Shown: positions 55,287 to 64,000 of the stretch, in pieces
Position numbering within the stretch: the stretch's first letter is position 1
Layout of the letters: the number at the start of each line of letters is the position of its first letter
Assembly: GCF_009831215.1 (NCBI RefSeq)
Contig: NZ_WUTW01000001.1
Span: 1,445,423 to 1,509,422, forward strand
DNA length: 64,000 bases
From: Actinomadura rayongensis
GTDB lineage: Bacteria > Actinomycetota > Actinomycetes > Streptosporangiales > Streptosporangiaceae
Direction of reading: 5' to 3'
Translations under genes and position numbers: made by a program
Notes under the pieces: generated by a model
Databases searched by the model: none
Told to the model about the DNA's origin: nothing
Seen by the model: the letters and a program-made list of their open reading frames with translations, nothing else

Positions 55287-56731
55287 GCGTCCCTCCGGCG
55301 CAGCAGGACGACCGCCGACCCGAAAGCCACTGCCGCCCACCCGCAGAGCACCGCGAACCCCGCCCACGGGGCGAGCGGGTAATAACCGGTGGCGGGCGTG
55401 TACTCGCTCCACACGTGCCCATAGCGGGGAAGCGTCTGCTGTATCGCGAACCCCGCCGCAGGGCTGACCCGCAGCACCCAGTTCGCGGCCCCGGCCGGTA
55501 GCACGGCGCTCATTGCGAGGATGTACGGAATGACGATGAGGACGACGAGGCCCGTCACCGCGACGGCACCGCGCCGCAGCATCGTCCCGGCTCCGAGGGC
55601 GAGGATCGCGGCGGCGGCCAGCAGCAGCCCGGTGCCCGCGACGGCCCGAAGTTCGGTGAGCGCGGGCACGGTGAAGATCGCGTAGCCGTCGGCGCGGACG
55701 CGATTCTCCCCGATCCGGACCGCGACGAGCGCGGCGGCCGTCCCGACGGTGAACGCGACCGCCCCGAGCACGACGGCCTTCGCCGCCAGCACCCGGCCGG
55801 GATGCGGCGTCGCGGCGAGCGTCGTGCGGATCATGCCGCGTCGGTACTCGGCGGTCATGGCCGTCGCCCCGAGGACGGCGAGCGCGATCAGCCCGGCGAA
55901 CGCGCCGACGAGGAACGCCTCGACCGGGAAGGCGTTGCCGAGCGCCGGGCCGCCGACGAGCGGGGCGATGTCCCCGGCGCCGGTCAGCGCGAACGTCCCG
56001 CCCGCCGTCCGGAACCCCGGCCGCATCTCCGGGCCGTAAGGGGCGCCGCCGATCTGCTCGCCGCGCCACGCGCCGCCGAACCCGCCGCGCACCGAGACGT
56101 GATCGAAGACGGCGGTGGCGACGGCCGGGTTCTCGGTGACCGAACGTCCGCTCGTGTGGAAGGACGCCGGCGACGTCGCGAACATCCCGGCCCCCACGGC
56201 GCCCGAACGGACCCGCGCGGTACCGATCGTCGTCCAGTGCACGCCGTCGGCGGACTCGGACCCGGTGACGACCGACCCCGTCCGGACGAGCCGCAGCCAG
56301 CGCGACCCGGCGCCGGGCCGCCCGGCCCGGTCGTGGGTGAAGTCGTGCTGCATCCGCGTGCCGTGCGCGCCGGTGAGCAGGACGGCGGCGTAGGACGACC
56401 CCGGACGCGTCCCCGCCTTCACGAGGATGCCGCCCTTCGCCCACGGCGTGAGGCCCGCGCCGTCCGCCCCGGTGAGAGAAGCGAGACGCACGGTGAGGCT
56501 TCCATCACCGGTGAGCGTCCGGTGGACGAAGAAGAACGTGTCGCTCACCGCCTCCCCGCCCGGCCCGACCGGCAGCGGCTCCGCCGAGCCGTGCGGCAGC
56601 TTGGTGCCGCCCGTGCCGAGCAGCCCGACGAGGACGGTCGCGAGAAAGGCGACGAGAGCGCCGACGACCCAGCCCCGGACGGTCCGGAACTTCGTCCACT
56701 CGGCGTGCAGGAGCTGCGCGAAGACCGTCAC
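55283..56731 (-). CDS. ABC transporter permease with internal DUF1349-like beta-sandwich
   Basis: 482 residues. One N-terminal membrane helix (FRTVRGWVVGALVAFLATVLVGL) is followed by a roughly 200-residue extracytoplasmic insert resembling DUF1349/concanavalin-like domains (KGGILVKAGTRPGSSYAAVLLTG; GSVVTGSESADGVHWTTIGTA), then five or six C-terminal membrane helices with AEYRRGMIRTTLAATPHPGR. The insert may bind a peptide or glycan outside the cell. GTG start overlaps the ATPase stop. Confidence 0.85.
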   Translation of the reverse strand: MTVFAQLLHAEWTKFRTVRGWVVGALVAFLATVLVGLLGTGGTKLPHGSAEPLPVGPGGEAVSDTFFFVHRTLTGDGSLTVRLASLTGADGAGLTPWAKGGILVKAGTRPGSSYAAVLLTGAHGTRMQHDFTHDRAGRPGAGSRWLRLVRTGSVVTGSESADGVHWTTIGTARVRSGAVGAGMFATSPASFHTSGRSVTENPAVATAVFDHVSVRGGFGGAWRGEQIGGAPYGPEMRPGFRTAGGTFALTGAGDIAPLVGGPALGNAFPVEAFLVGAFAGLIALAVLGATAMTAEYRRGMIRTTLAATPHPGRVLAAKAVVLGAVAFTVGTAAALVAVRIGENRVRADGYAIFTVPALTELRAVAGTGLLLAAAAILALGAGTMLRRGAVAVTGLVVLIVIPYILAMSAVLPAGAANWVLRVSPAAGFAIQQTLPRYGHVWSEYTPATGYYPLAPWAGFAVLCGWAAVAFGSAVVLLRRRDA

Positions 56732-57645
56732 AGCGCGGCCCCCCAGTACTCCACGGCGTCGCGGGTGAGGGCCATGTACGCCTCTTCGAGCGTCGCGCGG
56801 TGCTCGGCGACCTCGGAGAACGGCACCCGCTCCGCGCCGAGCACCGCCACGACGCGTTCCGCCGCGAGGTCCGCCACCGACAGCGCGCCGTCCCGGACGG
56901 TCACGGCGGCCCCCGCGCGCTCCAGCGCGTGCGCCGCGTCCGTCGCCGCCGTGGTGCGCACGAGGACGCGCCCGCCGCCGGCCGCCGCGAGGAGGTCCGC
57001 GACGCCGGCGTCGGCGAGGACCCGGCCGCGTCCGACGACCACGACATGCTGGGCGATCCCCTGCAACTCGCCCATGAGGTGCGTGGACACCAGCACCGCG
57101 CGGCCTTCGGCGGCCAGCTGCGCGAGCAGCCCCCGAATCCACACGAAGCCCTCGGGATCCAGGCCGTTGAAGGGCTCGTCCAGCAGGACGGCGGCCGGAT
57201 CGCCGAGCAGCGCGGCGGCGATCCCGAGGCGCTGGCGCATCCCGAGCGAGTAGCCGCCCGCCCGGCGCCGCGCGACGTCGGTCAGCCCGGCGAGCGCCAG
57301 GACCTCGTCCACCCGGCGGGCGCCGAGGCCCTGCGAGTGCGCCAGCCACAGCAGGTGGTCGCGGGCGCGGCGGCTCGGCTGGAGGGCTCCGGCGTCCAGC
57401 AGCGCACCGACGTGCGTCAGCGGACGCGGCAGGCTTCGGTACGGCCGCCCACCGATCAGGGCCGTCCCGGCGTCCACGGTGTCCAGCCCGAGGATCGCGC
57501 GCAGTGTCGTGGATTTCCCGGCCCCGTTCGGGCCGACGAAGCCGGTGACCCGTCCGGGGGCCACGGCGAAGGTCATGCCGTCCAGCGCGAGGGTGCGCCC
57601 GTAGCGCTTGCGCAGATCGGTGACGGTGATGGTCGCGTCGTTCAT
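56728..57645 (-). CDS. ABC transporter ATP-binding protein (BcrA/DrrA type)
   Basis: 305 residues. Walker A GPNGAGKSTTLRAILGL at about 38-46, signature YSLGMRQRLGIAAALL, Walker B AVLLDEPFNGLDPEG, then a C-terminal 80-residue regulatory extension as in BcrA/DrrA-like exporters. First gene of the leftward exporter operon, 87 bases from the divergent histidine kinase gene. The pair suggests sensing and export of a peptide antibiotic or similar stress; that is inference. Confidence 0.9.
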   Translation of the reverse strand: MNDATITVTDLRKRYGRTLALDGMTFAVAPGRVTGFVGPNGAGKSTTLRAILGLDTVDAGTALIGGRPYRSLPRPLTHVGALLDAGALQPSRRARDHLLWLAHSQGLGARRVDEVLALAGLTDVARRRAGGYSLGMRQRLGIAAALLGDPAAVLLDEPFNGLDPEGFVWIRGLLAQLAAEGRAVLVSTHLMGELQGIAQHVVVVGRGRVLADAGVADLLAAAGGGRVLVRTTAATDAAHALERAGAAVTVRDGALSVADLAAERVVAVLGAERVPFSEVAEHRATLEEAYMALTRDAVEYWGAAL

Positions 57646-57732
57646 GCCGCAGACATTCGCGCGGGCGTCGTAACGCGGGCCGAACGACGGCCGTCACACC
57701 GCTGTTAGGCGCATCGGTGCATTCTGGACACC

Positions 57733-58863
57733 ATGCGTACGGTCAGGCAGCGCTTCACCGCGCTCTACAGCACCGTGTTCCTCGGCTCGGCGGCGGTGCT
57801 GCTGCTGATAGCGAACGTGGTGGCGTCCAACCGATCCGCCGCCGTGCGGACGGCACCGGACGGTACCGCGTCCGTGCCGAGCGTCCAGCTCGCCGACGCG
57901 CAGGCCCAGATCGCCACGTTGCAGGCCCAGCTCAACGCGCAGGAGGCGGACACCGCCCGGCGGCTCCTCGTCGGCTCGGTGGTCGCGCTGGCCGTGATGG
58001 CGCTGGCGTCGATCGTGCTCGGCCGGTTCGTCGCGGGCCGCGTCCTGCGCCCGCTGCGCGCGATGACGGCCGCGACCCGCCGCATCTCGGCCGACAACCT
58101 GCACGAACGGCTCGCCGTGCGCGGCCCCGACGACGAGGTCAAGGGCCTCGCCGACACGATCGACGCGCTGCTGCACCGGCTGGAGGGGGCGTTCGCGGCC
58201 GAGCGCCGGTTCGTCGCCAACGCGTCCCACGAGCTGCGGACCCCGCTGGCGACGATGCGGGCGTCGCTGGACGTCGCCGCCGCGAAACCGGACCGGGCCC
58301 CGCAGACCGTCGCCCTCGCCGACCGGCTGCGCACCGAACTCGACCACATGGACCGGCTGCTCGAAGGGTTGCTCGTGCTGGCCCGCGCGCAGAACGGCGA
58401 ACTGCCGGAACGGGCGACCGTCGTACTGGGCCGGGTCGTATCCAGCGCGCTCGATGCCCGCGCGGACGAAATCGCGGCACGCGGCTTGGACGTCCACGCC
58501 ACGGGCGACGACGTGCGCGTCCGCGGTAACCGCACGCTCCTGCTCCGCATGGCCGACAACCTCATCGACAACGGGATCCGGCACAACGACCCGGGCGGTT
58601 GGATGCGGGTCGCTGTGAACGGCGACGCGACGAAAGCCGTCCTCGTCGTCGAGACCGGCGGACCCGAACTGGACCCCGCGCAGGTCGCCGCGCTGGGCCG
58701 TCCCTTCCGGCGCCTCGGCGGGGACCGGATCGGCGCGGGCACCGGGCTCGGGCTGTCGATCGTCCGCGCCGTCGCCGCCGCGCACGGCGGCGCGCTGGAG
58801 CTGCGCGCCCGGCCCGGCGGCGGGCTCCGCGCCGAGGTGGCGCTGCCCGGAACGTCCGCGTGA
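57733..58863 (+). CDS. Two-component sensor histidine kinase
   Basis: 376 residues. Two transmembrane helices (about 12-30 and 74-98) flank a short Gln/Ala-rich extracellular loop with coiled-coil character (LADAQAQIATLQAQLNAQEAD). HAMP domain, HisKA with NASHELRTPLATMRAS (phospho-His about 162), then the N box NLIDNGIRHN and G box GAGTGLGLSIVRAVA. The short loop suggests sensing through a partner such as the neighbouring ABC exporter. Stop overlaps the regulator's GTG. Confidence 0.92.
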   Translation: MRTVRQRFTALYSTVFLGSAAVLLLIANVVASNRSAAVRTAPDGTASVPSVQLADAQAQIATLQAQLNAQEADTARRLLVGSVVALAVMALASIVLGRFVAGRVLRPLRAMTAATRRISADNLHERLAVRGPDDEVKGLADTIDALLHRLEGAFAAERRFVANASHELRTPLATMRASLDVAAAKPDRAPQTVALADRLRTELDHMDRLLEGLLVLARAQNGELPERATVVLGRVVSSALDARADEIAARGLDVHATGDDVRVRGNRTLLLRMADNLIDNGIRHNDPGGWMRVAVNGDATKAVLVVETGGPELDPAQVAALGRPFRRLGGDRIGAGTGLGLSIVRAVAAAHGGALELRARPGGGLRAEVALPGTSA

Positions 58864-59549
58864 GGGTGCTCGTGGTCGAGGACGCGCGGACGCTCGCCGA
58901 CGTCGTGGCCGAGGGCCTGCGCGACCAGGGCATGGCCGTGGACGTCGCCCACGACGGTTTGGACGCCGCCGCGAAACTGGACGTCAACGCCTACGACGTG
59001 GTGGTCCTGGACCGAGACCTGCCCGGAATCCACGGCGACGCCCTCTGCCGGATCATCACCGAACGACACGAGCGCGTCATGGTGCTGATGCTGACGGCCG
59101 CGGCGTCGCCGGGGGACCGGGTGAGCGGGCTCGGTCTCGGCGCCGACGACTACCTCACCAAGCCGTTCCACTTCCCCGAGCTGGTGCTGCGCGTCCGGTC
59201 GCTGGCGCGGCGCCAGCCGTCCGCGCGGTCCCGGACGCTGCGCGCGGCCGGGATCGAGCTGGACCCGCTGCGGCGCGTCGCGACCCGCGACGGGCGCCAC
59301 CTGGACCTGTCGGTGAAGGAGTTCGCCGTCCTGGAGGCGCTGCTGCGCGCGAGCCCGGCGTTCCTCAGCACCGAGGACCTGCTCGAACAGGTCTGGGACG
59401 AGAACGCCGACCCGTTCACCAACACGGTCACGGTGACCGTCGGCCGCCTGCGCCGCAAGCTCGGCGAGCCGCCGGTGATCAGGACGACGCCGGGCGTCGG
59501 CTACCGGGTCCTCGGGGCGGCCGACGAAAATGTCGGAGGGGCTCGGTAG
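58860..59549 (+). CDS. OmpR-family response regulator
   Basis: 229 residues. Receiver domain VRVLVVEDARTLADVVAEGL with phospho-acceptor Asp in DVVVLDRDLPGIHGD (about residue 50) and LTKPF Lys; winged helix with LSVKEFAVLEALLR and TVTVTVGRLRRKLGEPPVIRTTPGVGYRVL. GTG start at 58860. It probably controls the divergent exporter. Kinase before regulator is the less common gene order. Confidence 0.93.
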   Translation: MRVLVVEDARTLADVVAEGLRDQGMAVDVAHDGLDAAAKLDVNAYDVVVLDRDLPGIHGDALCRIITERHERVMVLMLTAAASPGDRVSGLGLGADDYLTKPFHFPELVLRVRSLARRQPSARSRTLRAAGIELDPLRRVATRDGRHLDLSVKEFAVLEALLRASPAFLSTEDLLEQVWDENADPFTNTVTVTVGRLRRKLGEPPVIRTTPGVGYRVLGAADENVGGAR

Positions 59550-59593
59550 CTTGGAGTGACCAGAAGATCGCTTCGAGCGACGGGGGTGTCGCG

Positions 59594-60553
59594 GTGACCC
59601 GCTTCGGGTTCCACGCCTCGCACGAGCAGTTCGGGCCGGGGGAGCTGCTCGACGCCGTGCGCGCCGCCGAGCAGGCGGGTTTCACGGCCGCGATGTGCTC
59701 GGACCACTTCGCGCCGTGGAGCGCCCGGCAGGGACATTCCGGGCACGCCTGGGCGTGGCTCGGGTCGGCGCTCGCCCTGACGGAGTTCCCGATGGGCGTG
59801 GTCGCCGCCCCCGGCCAGCGCTACCACCCGGCCGTGTTCGCGCAGGCCGCCGCGACGCTCGCCGAAATGTACCCGGGACGACTGTGGGTCGCGCTCGGCA
59901 CCGGGCAGGCGCTCAACGAGCACATCACCGGGGACCCGTGGCCCGCCAAGGACGTGCGGGAGCGGCGGCTGACCGAGTGCGTCGCGATCGTCCGGGCGCT
60001 GTTCGACGGCGAGACCGTCTCGCACGACGGGCTCGTCCGGGTGGACCGGGCGCGCCTGTGGACGCTGCCGGAGACGCCGCCCGCCCTGGTCGGCGCGGCG
60101 GTCACGCCCCGGACGGCCGCGTGGACGGCGTCCTGGGCGGACGGGTTCATCACCGTCAACCAGCCCGGCGACGCCCACGCCGACGCGCTGCGCGCCTACC
60201 GGGACGCGGGCGGGCGCGGCCCCGCGACCCTCCAGGCGCACGTGAGCTGGGCCGACGCCGAGGACGAGGCGCTGGCCAACGCGCACGACCAGTGGCGCGA
60301 GGCGATCTTCGGCAGCACGGTCGGCTGGGACATCCCGCTGCCCGAGCAGTTCGCGGAGGCGGCGCAGTTCGTCGACCCGGAGCAGCTGCGGCCGTACGTG
60401 CACGTCTCGGCGGACCTCGCGGCCCACGCCGCGTGGCTCGCGGCCCAGGCCGCGCACGGGTTCGACCAGGTGATGATCCACCAGGTCGGACGAGACCAGC
60501 GCGGGTTCATCGACGCGTTCGGGACGTGGGTCCTGCCGGAGCTGACGTCATGA
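59594..60553 (+). CDS. LLM-class flavin/F420 oxidoreductase (TIGR03885-like)
   Basis: 319 residues: FGFHASHEQFGPGELLDAVRAAEQAGFTAAMCSDHFAPW, GSALALTEFPMGVVAAPGQRYHPAVFAQAAATLAEMYPGRLWVALGTGQALNEHITG, PALVGAAVTPRTAAW. The pattern fits the group related to F420-dependent glucose-6-phosphate dehydrogenase and the TIGR03885 family often next to glycosidases. Cofactor FMN or F420 cannot be settled. GTG start. Stop overlaps the GH15 ATG. Confidence 0.85.
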   Translation: MTRFGFHASHEQFGPGELLDAVRAAEQAGFTAAMCSDHFAPWSARQGHSGHAWAWLGSALALTEFPMGVVAAPGQRYHPAVFAQAAATLAEMYPGRLWVALGTGQALNEHITGDPWPAKDVRERRLTECVAIVRALFDGETVSHDGLVRVDRARLWTLPETPPALVGAAVTPRTAAWTASWADGFITVNQPGDAHADALRAYRDAGGRGPATLQAHVSWADAEDEALANAHDQWREAIFGSTVGWDIPLPEQFAEAAQFVDPEQLRPYVHVSADLAAHAAWLAAQAAHGFDQVMIHQVGRDQRGFIDAFGTWVLPELTS

Positions 60554-62379
60554 GCCCCCCGCCCCTCGGCGCCTACGCGTTCCTGTCCGACTGCCGCACG
60601 GCCGCGCTGCTCGGCCCGGACGGCGCCGTCGAGTGGTGGTGCGCGCCCCGGTTCGACGCGCCCGCGGTGTTCAACCGGATCCTGGACCGGCGGATCGGCG
60701 GGGCGTTCGAGCTGCTGGTCGAGGGCGCGGACGAGCCGGCGCGGCGGTACACGGGCGCGTCGCTGGTGCTGGAGAGCCGGTGGACGGGCCCGTCCGGGAC
60801 GGTCGTCGCGCACGACTTCCTCGCCGTCCGCGCCCCGGAGGCCGGGGACGAGCGCGGCATCGTGCCGGTGGGCGTGCTCGTCCGGCGGGTGACGTGCGAG
60901 CGGGGCACGGCGCGGATCCGGGCGCGGGTGCGCGCGACGCCCGACCACGCCCGCACCCCGCCGCGCTGGGCCGCCGTGGACGGGGCCTTGGCCGAAAGCG
61001 TGTCGGGGCTCGTGCTCGGCGGCGATCCCGCGCCGGTCCTGCGCGGCGAACCGTGCCTGGACGCCGAGCTGACCGAGGGCGACGTCGCCGAACTGCGGCT
61101 GGCCCACGGCGATCCCGCGCTCGCCCGCGCCCCCGCCGGGCCCCTGCTGGACGCGACGCGCCACGCCTGGGACGCGTGGTCGTCCCGCTCCGGCTACGAC
61201 GGCGTCGGCGCCGAGGACGTGCGGCGCAGCGCGGTCGTCCTGCGCGGCCTGCTCGACAGCGAGAGCGGCGCGCTGCTCGCGGCGCCCACCGCGTCGCTGC
61301 CCGAATGGCCCGGCGGGGAGCGCAACTGGGACTACCGGTACGTGTGGCACCGGGACGCGGCGCTCGTCGTGCTCGTCCTGCTGCGGCTCGGCCATCCCGA
61401 GGAGGCGGGCCGCTACCTGCGGTTCCTGCTGCGGAACTGGTCGGCCGAGCACGGTCACCTGCGGCCCATGCTGACGCTGGACGGCGGGACGCGCGTCGCC
61501 GAGGAGACGCTCGGCCACCTGGAGGGGTACGCCGGGTCCCGTCCGGTGCGGATCGGGAACGAGGCGTTCGATCAGGTCCAGCTCGACGTCTACGGGCAGG
61601 TGCTGGACGCGGCGCTCGTCTACCAGGAGGTCGCCGGGGACCTCACCCCGGACGAGGCCGCCGGGCTGTTCGCCGTCGTCGACGCCGCCTGCGCCCGGTG
61701 GCGCGAGCCCGACCACGGCATCTGGGAGGTGCGGACCCGGCTCCGGCACTGGACCAGCTCGAAAATGTACGCGTGGGTCTGCCTGGACCGGGGCATCAGG
61801 CTCGCCGCCGCGCTCGGCGACGAACGTCCGCCGCTCGACCGGTGGCGGCGCGAACGCGACGCCGTCCGCGCGAGCCTGCTCGCCCACGGCTACCATCCCG
61901 GCGTCGGCGCGTTCACGCAGGTCTACGGCGAACCGGAGCTGGACGCGTCCCTGCTGCGGCTGCCGCTGCTGCAGTTCCTCGACGGCCGCGACCCGCGCGT
62001 CCGCGCCACCCTCGACCGGATCGACGAACGGCTCGGCGAACCCCTCGCGGGCGGCGGCCGGCTGATCCACCGCTACGACCCGCGCGCCACCGGCGACGGC
62101 CTCGACGGCCCGGAGGGCGCGTTCCTGCTCTGCTCGTTCGACATGGTGTCGGCGCTCGTCCTCGCGGGCCGGACGGACGAGGCGCGCCGCCGCTTCGCCG
62201 CCCTGTGCCCGCGCGGCGGCCCGCTCGGCCTGTTCGCCGAGGAGATGACGGGCGACGGCACGATGCTCGGCAACTACCCGCAGGCGTTCACGCACCTGGC
62301 GCTGATCGAGGCGGCGCTGAACCTCGACGAGGCCGGCCGCACCGAGGCCCTCCACGCCTGGGCGCGCGATGCGGAGTGA
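60550..62379 (+). CDS. Glycoside hydrolase family 15 protein (second copy)
   Basis: 609 residues, intracellular. N-terminal sandwich LGAYAFLSDCRTAALLGPDGAVEWWCAPRFD, catalytic barrel GERNWDYRYVWHRDAALVV, IWEVRTRLRHWTSSKMYAWVCLDRGIRL, final MLGNYPQAFTHLALIEA. Clearly paralogous in fold to the enzyme at 9975 but diverged (YVWHRD in place of YTWIRD). Coupling to the LLM oxidoreductase suggests a joint role in oxidising or cleaving a sugar. Trehalase or glucoamylase activity is possible. Confidence 0.87.
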   Translation: MSPPPLGAYAFLSDCRTAALLGPDGAVEWWCAPRFDAPAVFNRILDRRIGGAFELLVEGADEPARRYTGASLVLESRWTGPSGTVVAHDFLAVRAPEAGDERGIVPVGVLVRRVTCERGTARIRARVRATPDHARTPPRWAAVDGALAESVSGLVLGGDPAPVLRGEPCLDAELTEGDVAELRLAHGDPALARAPAGPLLDATRHAWDAWSSRSGYDGVGAEDVRRSAVVLRGLLDSESGALLAAPTASLPEWPGGERNWDYRYVWHRDAALVVLVLLRLGHPEEAGRYLRFLLRNWSAEHGHLRPMLTLDGGTRVAEETLGHLEGYAGSRPVRIGNEAFDQVQLDVYGQVLDAALVYQEVAGDLTPDEAAGLFAVVDAACARWREPDHGIWEVRTRLRHWTSSKMYAWVCLDRGIRLAAALGDERPPLDRWRRERDAVRASLLAHGYHPGVGAFTQVYGEPELDASLLRLPLLQFLDGRDPRVRATLDRIDERLGEPLAGGGRLIHRYDPRATGDGLDGPEGAFLLCSFDMVSALVLAGRTDEARRRFAALCPRGGPLGLFAEEMTGDGTMLGNYPQAFTHLALIEAALNLDEAGRTEALHAWARDAE

Positions 62380-62392
62380 GCGCCGCGCCCGG

Positions 62393-63409
62393 TCAGACGC
62401 CGTAGCGTTCGGGCTTGGGGGAGCGGGACATCAGGGCCGCCGCCGCCTCGCGCACGTCCAGGTCCTCGTTGACGACCGCCGCGACCGTCTCGGTGATCGG
62501 CATCTCCACGTCGTGCTCGCGCGCCAGCGCCAGGACCGAGCCCGCCGACGTCACGCCCTCGGCGGTCTGCCGGGTCACCGCGACGACCTCGTCCACGCTC
62601 ATCCCGCGGCCGAGGTTCTCACCGAACGTGCGGTTGCGGCCGAGCGGCGACACGCACGACGCGACGAGGTCCCCGAGACCCGCCAGGCCCGCGAACGTGT
62701 GCTCGGCCGCGCCGAGCGCCGCGCCGAGCCGCGCCATCTCCGCGAGGCCGCGCGTCATCAGCATCGCCTGCGTGTTGTGGCCGAGGCCGAGGCCGACGGT
62801 CGCGCCGACGCACAGCGCGATGACGTTCTTGACCGCGCCGCCCAGCTCGCAGCCGACGACGTCCTCGACCGTGTAGACGCGGAACGACGACGTCATGCAC
62901 GCCTCCTGCACCCGCCGGGCCGTCGTCGCGTCCGCGCACGCCGCGACGGCCGCGCCCGGCTCCCCGCGCGCGACCTCGGGGGCCAGGTTCGGGCCGGAGA
63001 CGACGGCGATCCGTCCCGGCGGCGCGCCCGTCACCTCGCCGATCACCTCGGACATGCGCCGTCCGGTGCCGCGCTCGATGCCCTTCATCAGGCTGATCAG
63101 GACGGCGTCGGCGGGCAGCAGCGGCGCCCAGCCGGCCAGGTTGCCGCGCAGCGTCTGCGCCGGGACGGCCAGCGCGACGAGCGCCGCGCCGTCCAGCGCC
63201 CGCGCCGGGTCCGTCGTCGCGGTGATCCCGTCCGGCAGCGCGACGCCCGGCAGGTACGCGGGGTTCTCGCGCCGCTCGTTGATCGCCGCGACGATCTCCG
63301 CGCGGCGGCCGTACAGGGTCACCGCGCAGCCCGCCTCGGCGAGGAGCAGGGAGAACGCCGTCCCCCACGACCCCGCGCCGAGCACCGCGGCCCGCGTGAC
63401 GTCCTGCAT
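62393..63409 (-). CDS. gpsA: NAD(P)H-dependent glycerol-3-phosphate dehydrogenase
   Basis: 338 residues. Makes sn-glycerol-3-phosphate for phospholipid synthesis. Rossmann motif AAVLGAGSWGTAFSLLLAEAG at the N-terminus, SLMKGIERGTGRRMSEV, GPNLAPEVARGEPGA, and the catalytic Lys in GAVKNVIALCVG with GLGDLVASCVSPLGRNRTFG. Length and order of motifs are normal. It is convergent with the GH15 gene (13 bases apart). Confidence 0.95.
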   Translation of the reverse strand: MQDVTRAAVLGAGSWGTAFSLLLAEAGCAVTLYGRRAEIVAAINERRENPAYLPGVALPDGITATTDPARALDGAALVALAVPAQTLRGNLAGWAPLLPADAVLISLMKGIERGTGRRMSEVIGEVTGAPPGRIAVVSGPNLAPEVARGEPGAAVAACADATTARRVQEACMTSSFRVYTVEDVVGCELGGAVKNVIALCVGATVGLGLGHNTQAMLMTRGLAEMARLGAALGAAEHTFAGLAGLGDLVASCVSPLGRNRTFGENLGRGMSVDEVVAVTRQTAEGVTSAGSVLALAREHDVEMPITETVAAVVNEDLDVREAAAALMSRSPKPERYGV

Positions 63410-63418
63410 GGACGTCGC

Positions 63419-64000
63419 CTAACCGGCCGCGTCGCCGTCCAAACGCTCCAGCGCGGCCAGTTTCCGCGTCATCTCCAGCGCGGACGCGGCGAGCGCGCGG
63501 CTCTCCTCGTCGATCCCGGCGAATCCGTCGGCGGCCCGGGCGAGCGCCGCGCAGGCGTCCGGCAGGCGGCCCGCGTCGACGAGACCGAGGCCGAGCGCGT
63601 GCAGCGCGGACGCCTCGCCGTGCCGGTTCCCGGCCTCCCGGTGCAGCGCGGCGGCCCGCGGCAGGACGGTCAGCGCTTCGTCCCGGTTCCCGGCGGCGAT
63701 CAGCGTGCGCCCCCACTCGAACCGGGCGACCGCTTCCGCCGAGAGTTCACCGGAGTCGTGCAGCGCCTCGACCGCTTCGACGTAGCGGCGCACGGCCGCC
63801 GCCTCGTCCCCGGTCCCGCGCAGCGCCAGCGCGAGATTGCCCAGCACGATGCCCTCGCGGTACCGGTCGCCGGTCTCCCGGCACGCCGCGACCGCCTCCT
63901 CGCACGCGCGGACCGCCTCGGCATGGCGGCCGATCTTCCCGAGCGCGACGCCGAGGTTCGACAGCGCGGCGCCCGCGCCGTGCCGGTCGCCGATGCGCCC
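63419..64000 (-). CDS. Tetratricopeptide-repeat protein, C-terminal part
   Basis: At least 193 residues in one frame running off the window edge. Repeated TPR units of about 40 residues: GAALSNLGVALGKIGRHAEAV, GIVLGNLALALRGTGDEAAAV, ARFEWGRTLIAAGNRDEALTV, SALHALGLGLVDAGRLPDAC. Such arrays end AfsR/SARP- or NB-ARC-type regulators and TPR enzymes; the N-terminal part that would decide is outside. It lies ten bases upstream of gpsA on the same strand's far side (stop at 63419), so the two may be co-transcribed. Confidence 0.8.
   Translation of the reverse strand, partial: GRIGDRHGAGAALSNLGVALGKIGRHAEAVRACEEAVAACRETGDRYREGIVLGNLALALRGTGDEAAAVRRYVEAVEALHDSGELSAEAVARFEWGRTLIAAGNRDEALTVLPRAAALHREAGNRHGEASALHALGLGLVDAGRLPDACAALARAADGFAGIDEESRALAASALEMTRKLAALERLDGDAAG

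Overview
The window comes from a very GC-rich actinomycete. Codon third positions are almost all G or C, there are many GTG starts, and adjacent genes often overlap as ATGA or GTGA. The gene content (Zur-regulated znu genes, recO-uppS, class II glyS, ppdK, Lsr2, F420/LLM oxidoreductases, an ECF41 sigma factor, IdeR-type iron box, DUF1906 protein) points to Streptosporangiales, perhaps Thermomonosporaceae such as Actinomadura. That placement is inference from gene content only.

Layout. 0-9.6 kb is a housekeeping block: start of an M4 protease, recO-uppS, a TauD-like oxygenase lacking one metal ligand, OsmC, the zinc-uptake operon znuA-znuC-znuB-zur read leftward from a Zur box, an ABM protein, a DUF1906 lipid/wall-type exported protein and glyS with a strong terminator. 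9.6-17.1 kb holds a GH15 enzyme divergent from ppdK across a palindromic operator cluster, a YdcF/SanA protein and dgt. 17.1-31.1 kb is an accessory block lying between dgt and dnaG, which are often neighbours in actinobacteria: an MFS carrier, GtrA, an ECF41 sigma factor with its CMD-protein target and a matching promoter, a MerR/LLM divergent pair with two MerR-type operators, a leftward ureABCFGD operon without ureE, a HIT protein, and a partly decayed set (methyltransferase, a membrane protein gene broken by an in-frame TGA, a HIT-like fragment, an AIR-synthase-like gene). 31.1-34.2 kb is dnaG plus a HrdB/RpoD-type sigma factor, closed by a terminator.

34.2-48.5 kb is a metal and stress region. 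efeO-efeB (no efeU) follow an IdeR-type box. Then an ECF-type promoter precedes two terD genes, a DUF475 membrane protein and a third terD. After a terminator come a C-C-bond-lyase-like TIM barrel, a PRTase-TRSP protein, a StiP/PELOTA-type PRTase and a HAD phosphatase, all translationally coupled, followed by a GH63-like glycosidase with no normal start codon. These genes match the proposed Ter biosynthetic module for a nucleoside-like metabolite and are the most interesting system here.

48.6-52.4 kb looks like a small decayed island beside tRNA-Asn. It is flanked by an imperfect 30-bp direct repeat and contains a serine-recombinase remnant, an amino-acid dehydrogenase pseudogene, an intact phenylalanine 4-monooxygenase and an MFS gene with a damaged or unusual 5' end. 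52.4-64 kb returns to chromosomal genes: DUF5997, an orphan LysR-type effector domain, lsr2, an ABC exporter operon divergent from a histidine kinase/response regulator pair, an LLM oxidoreductase coupled to a second GH15 enzyme, gpsA and the C-terminal part of a TPR protein. No CRISPR array, rRNA operon or intact insertion sequence was seen.
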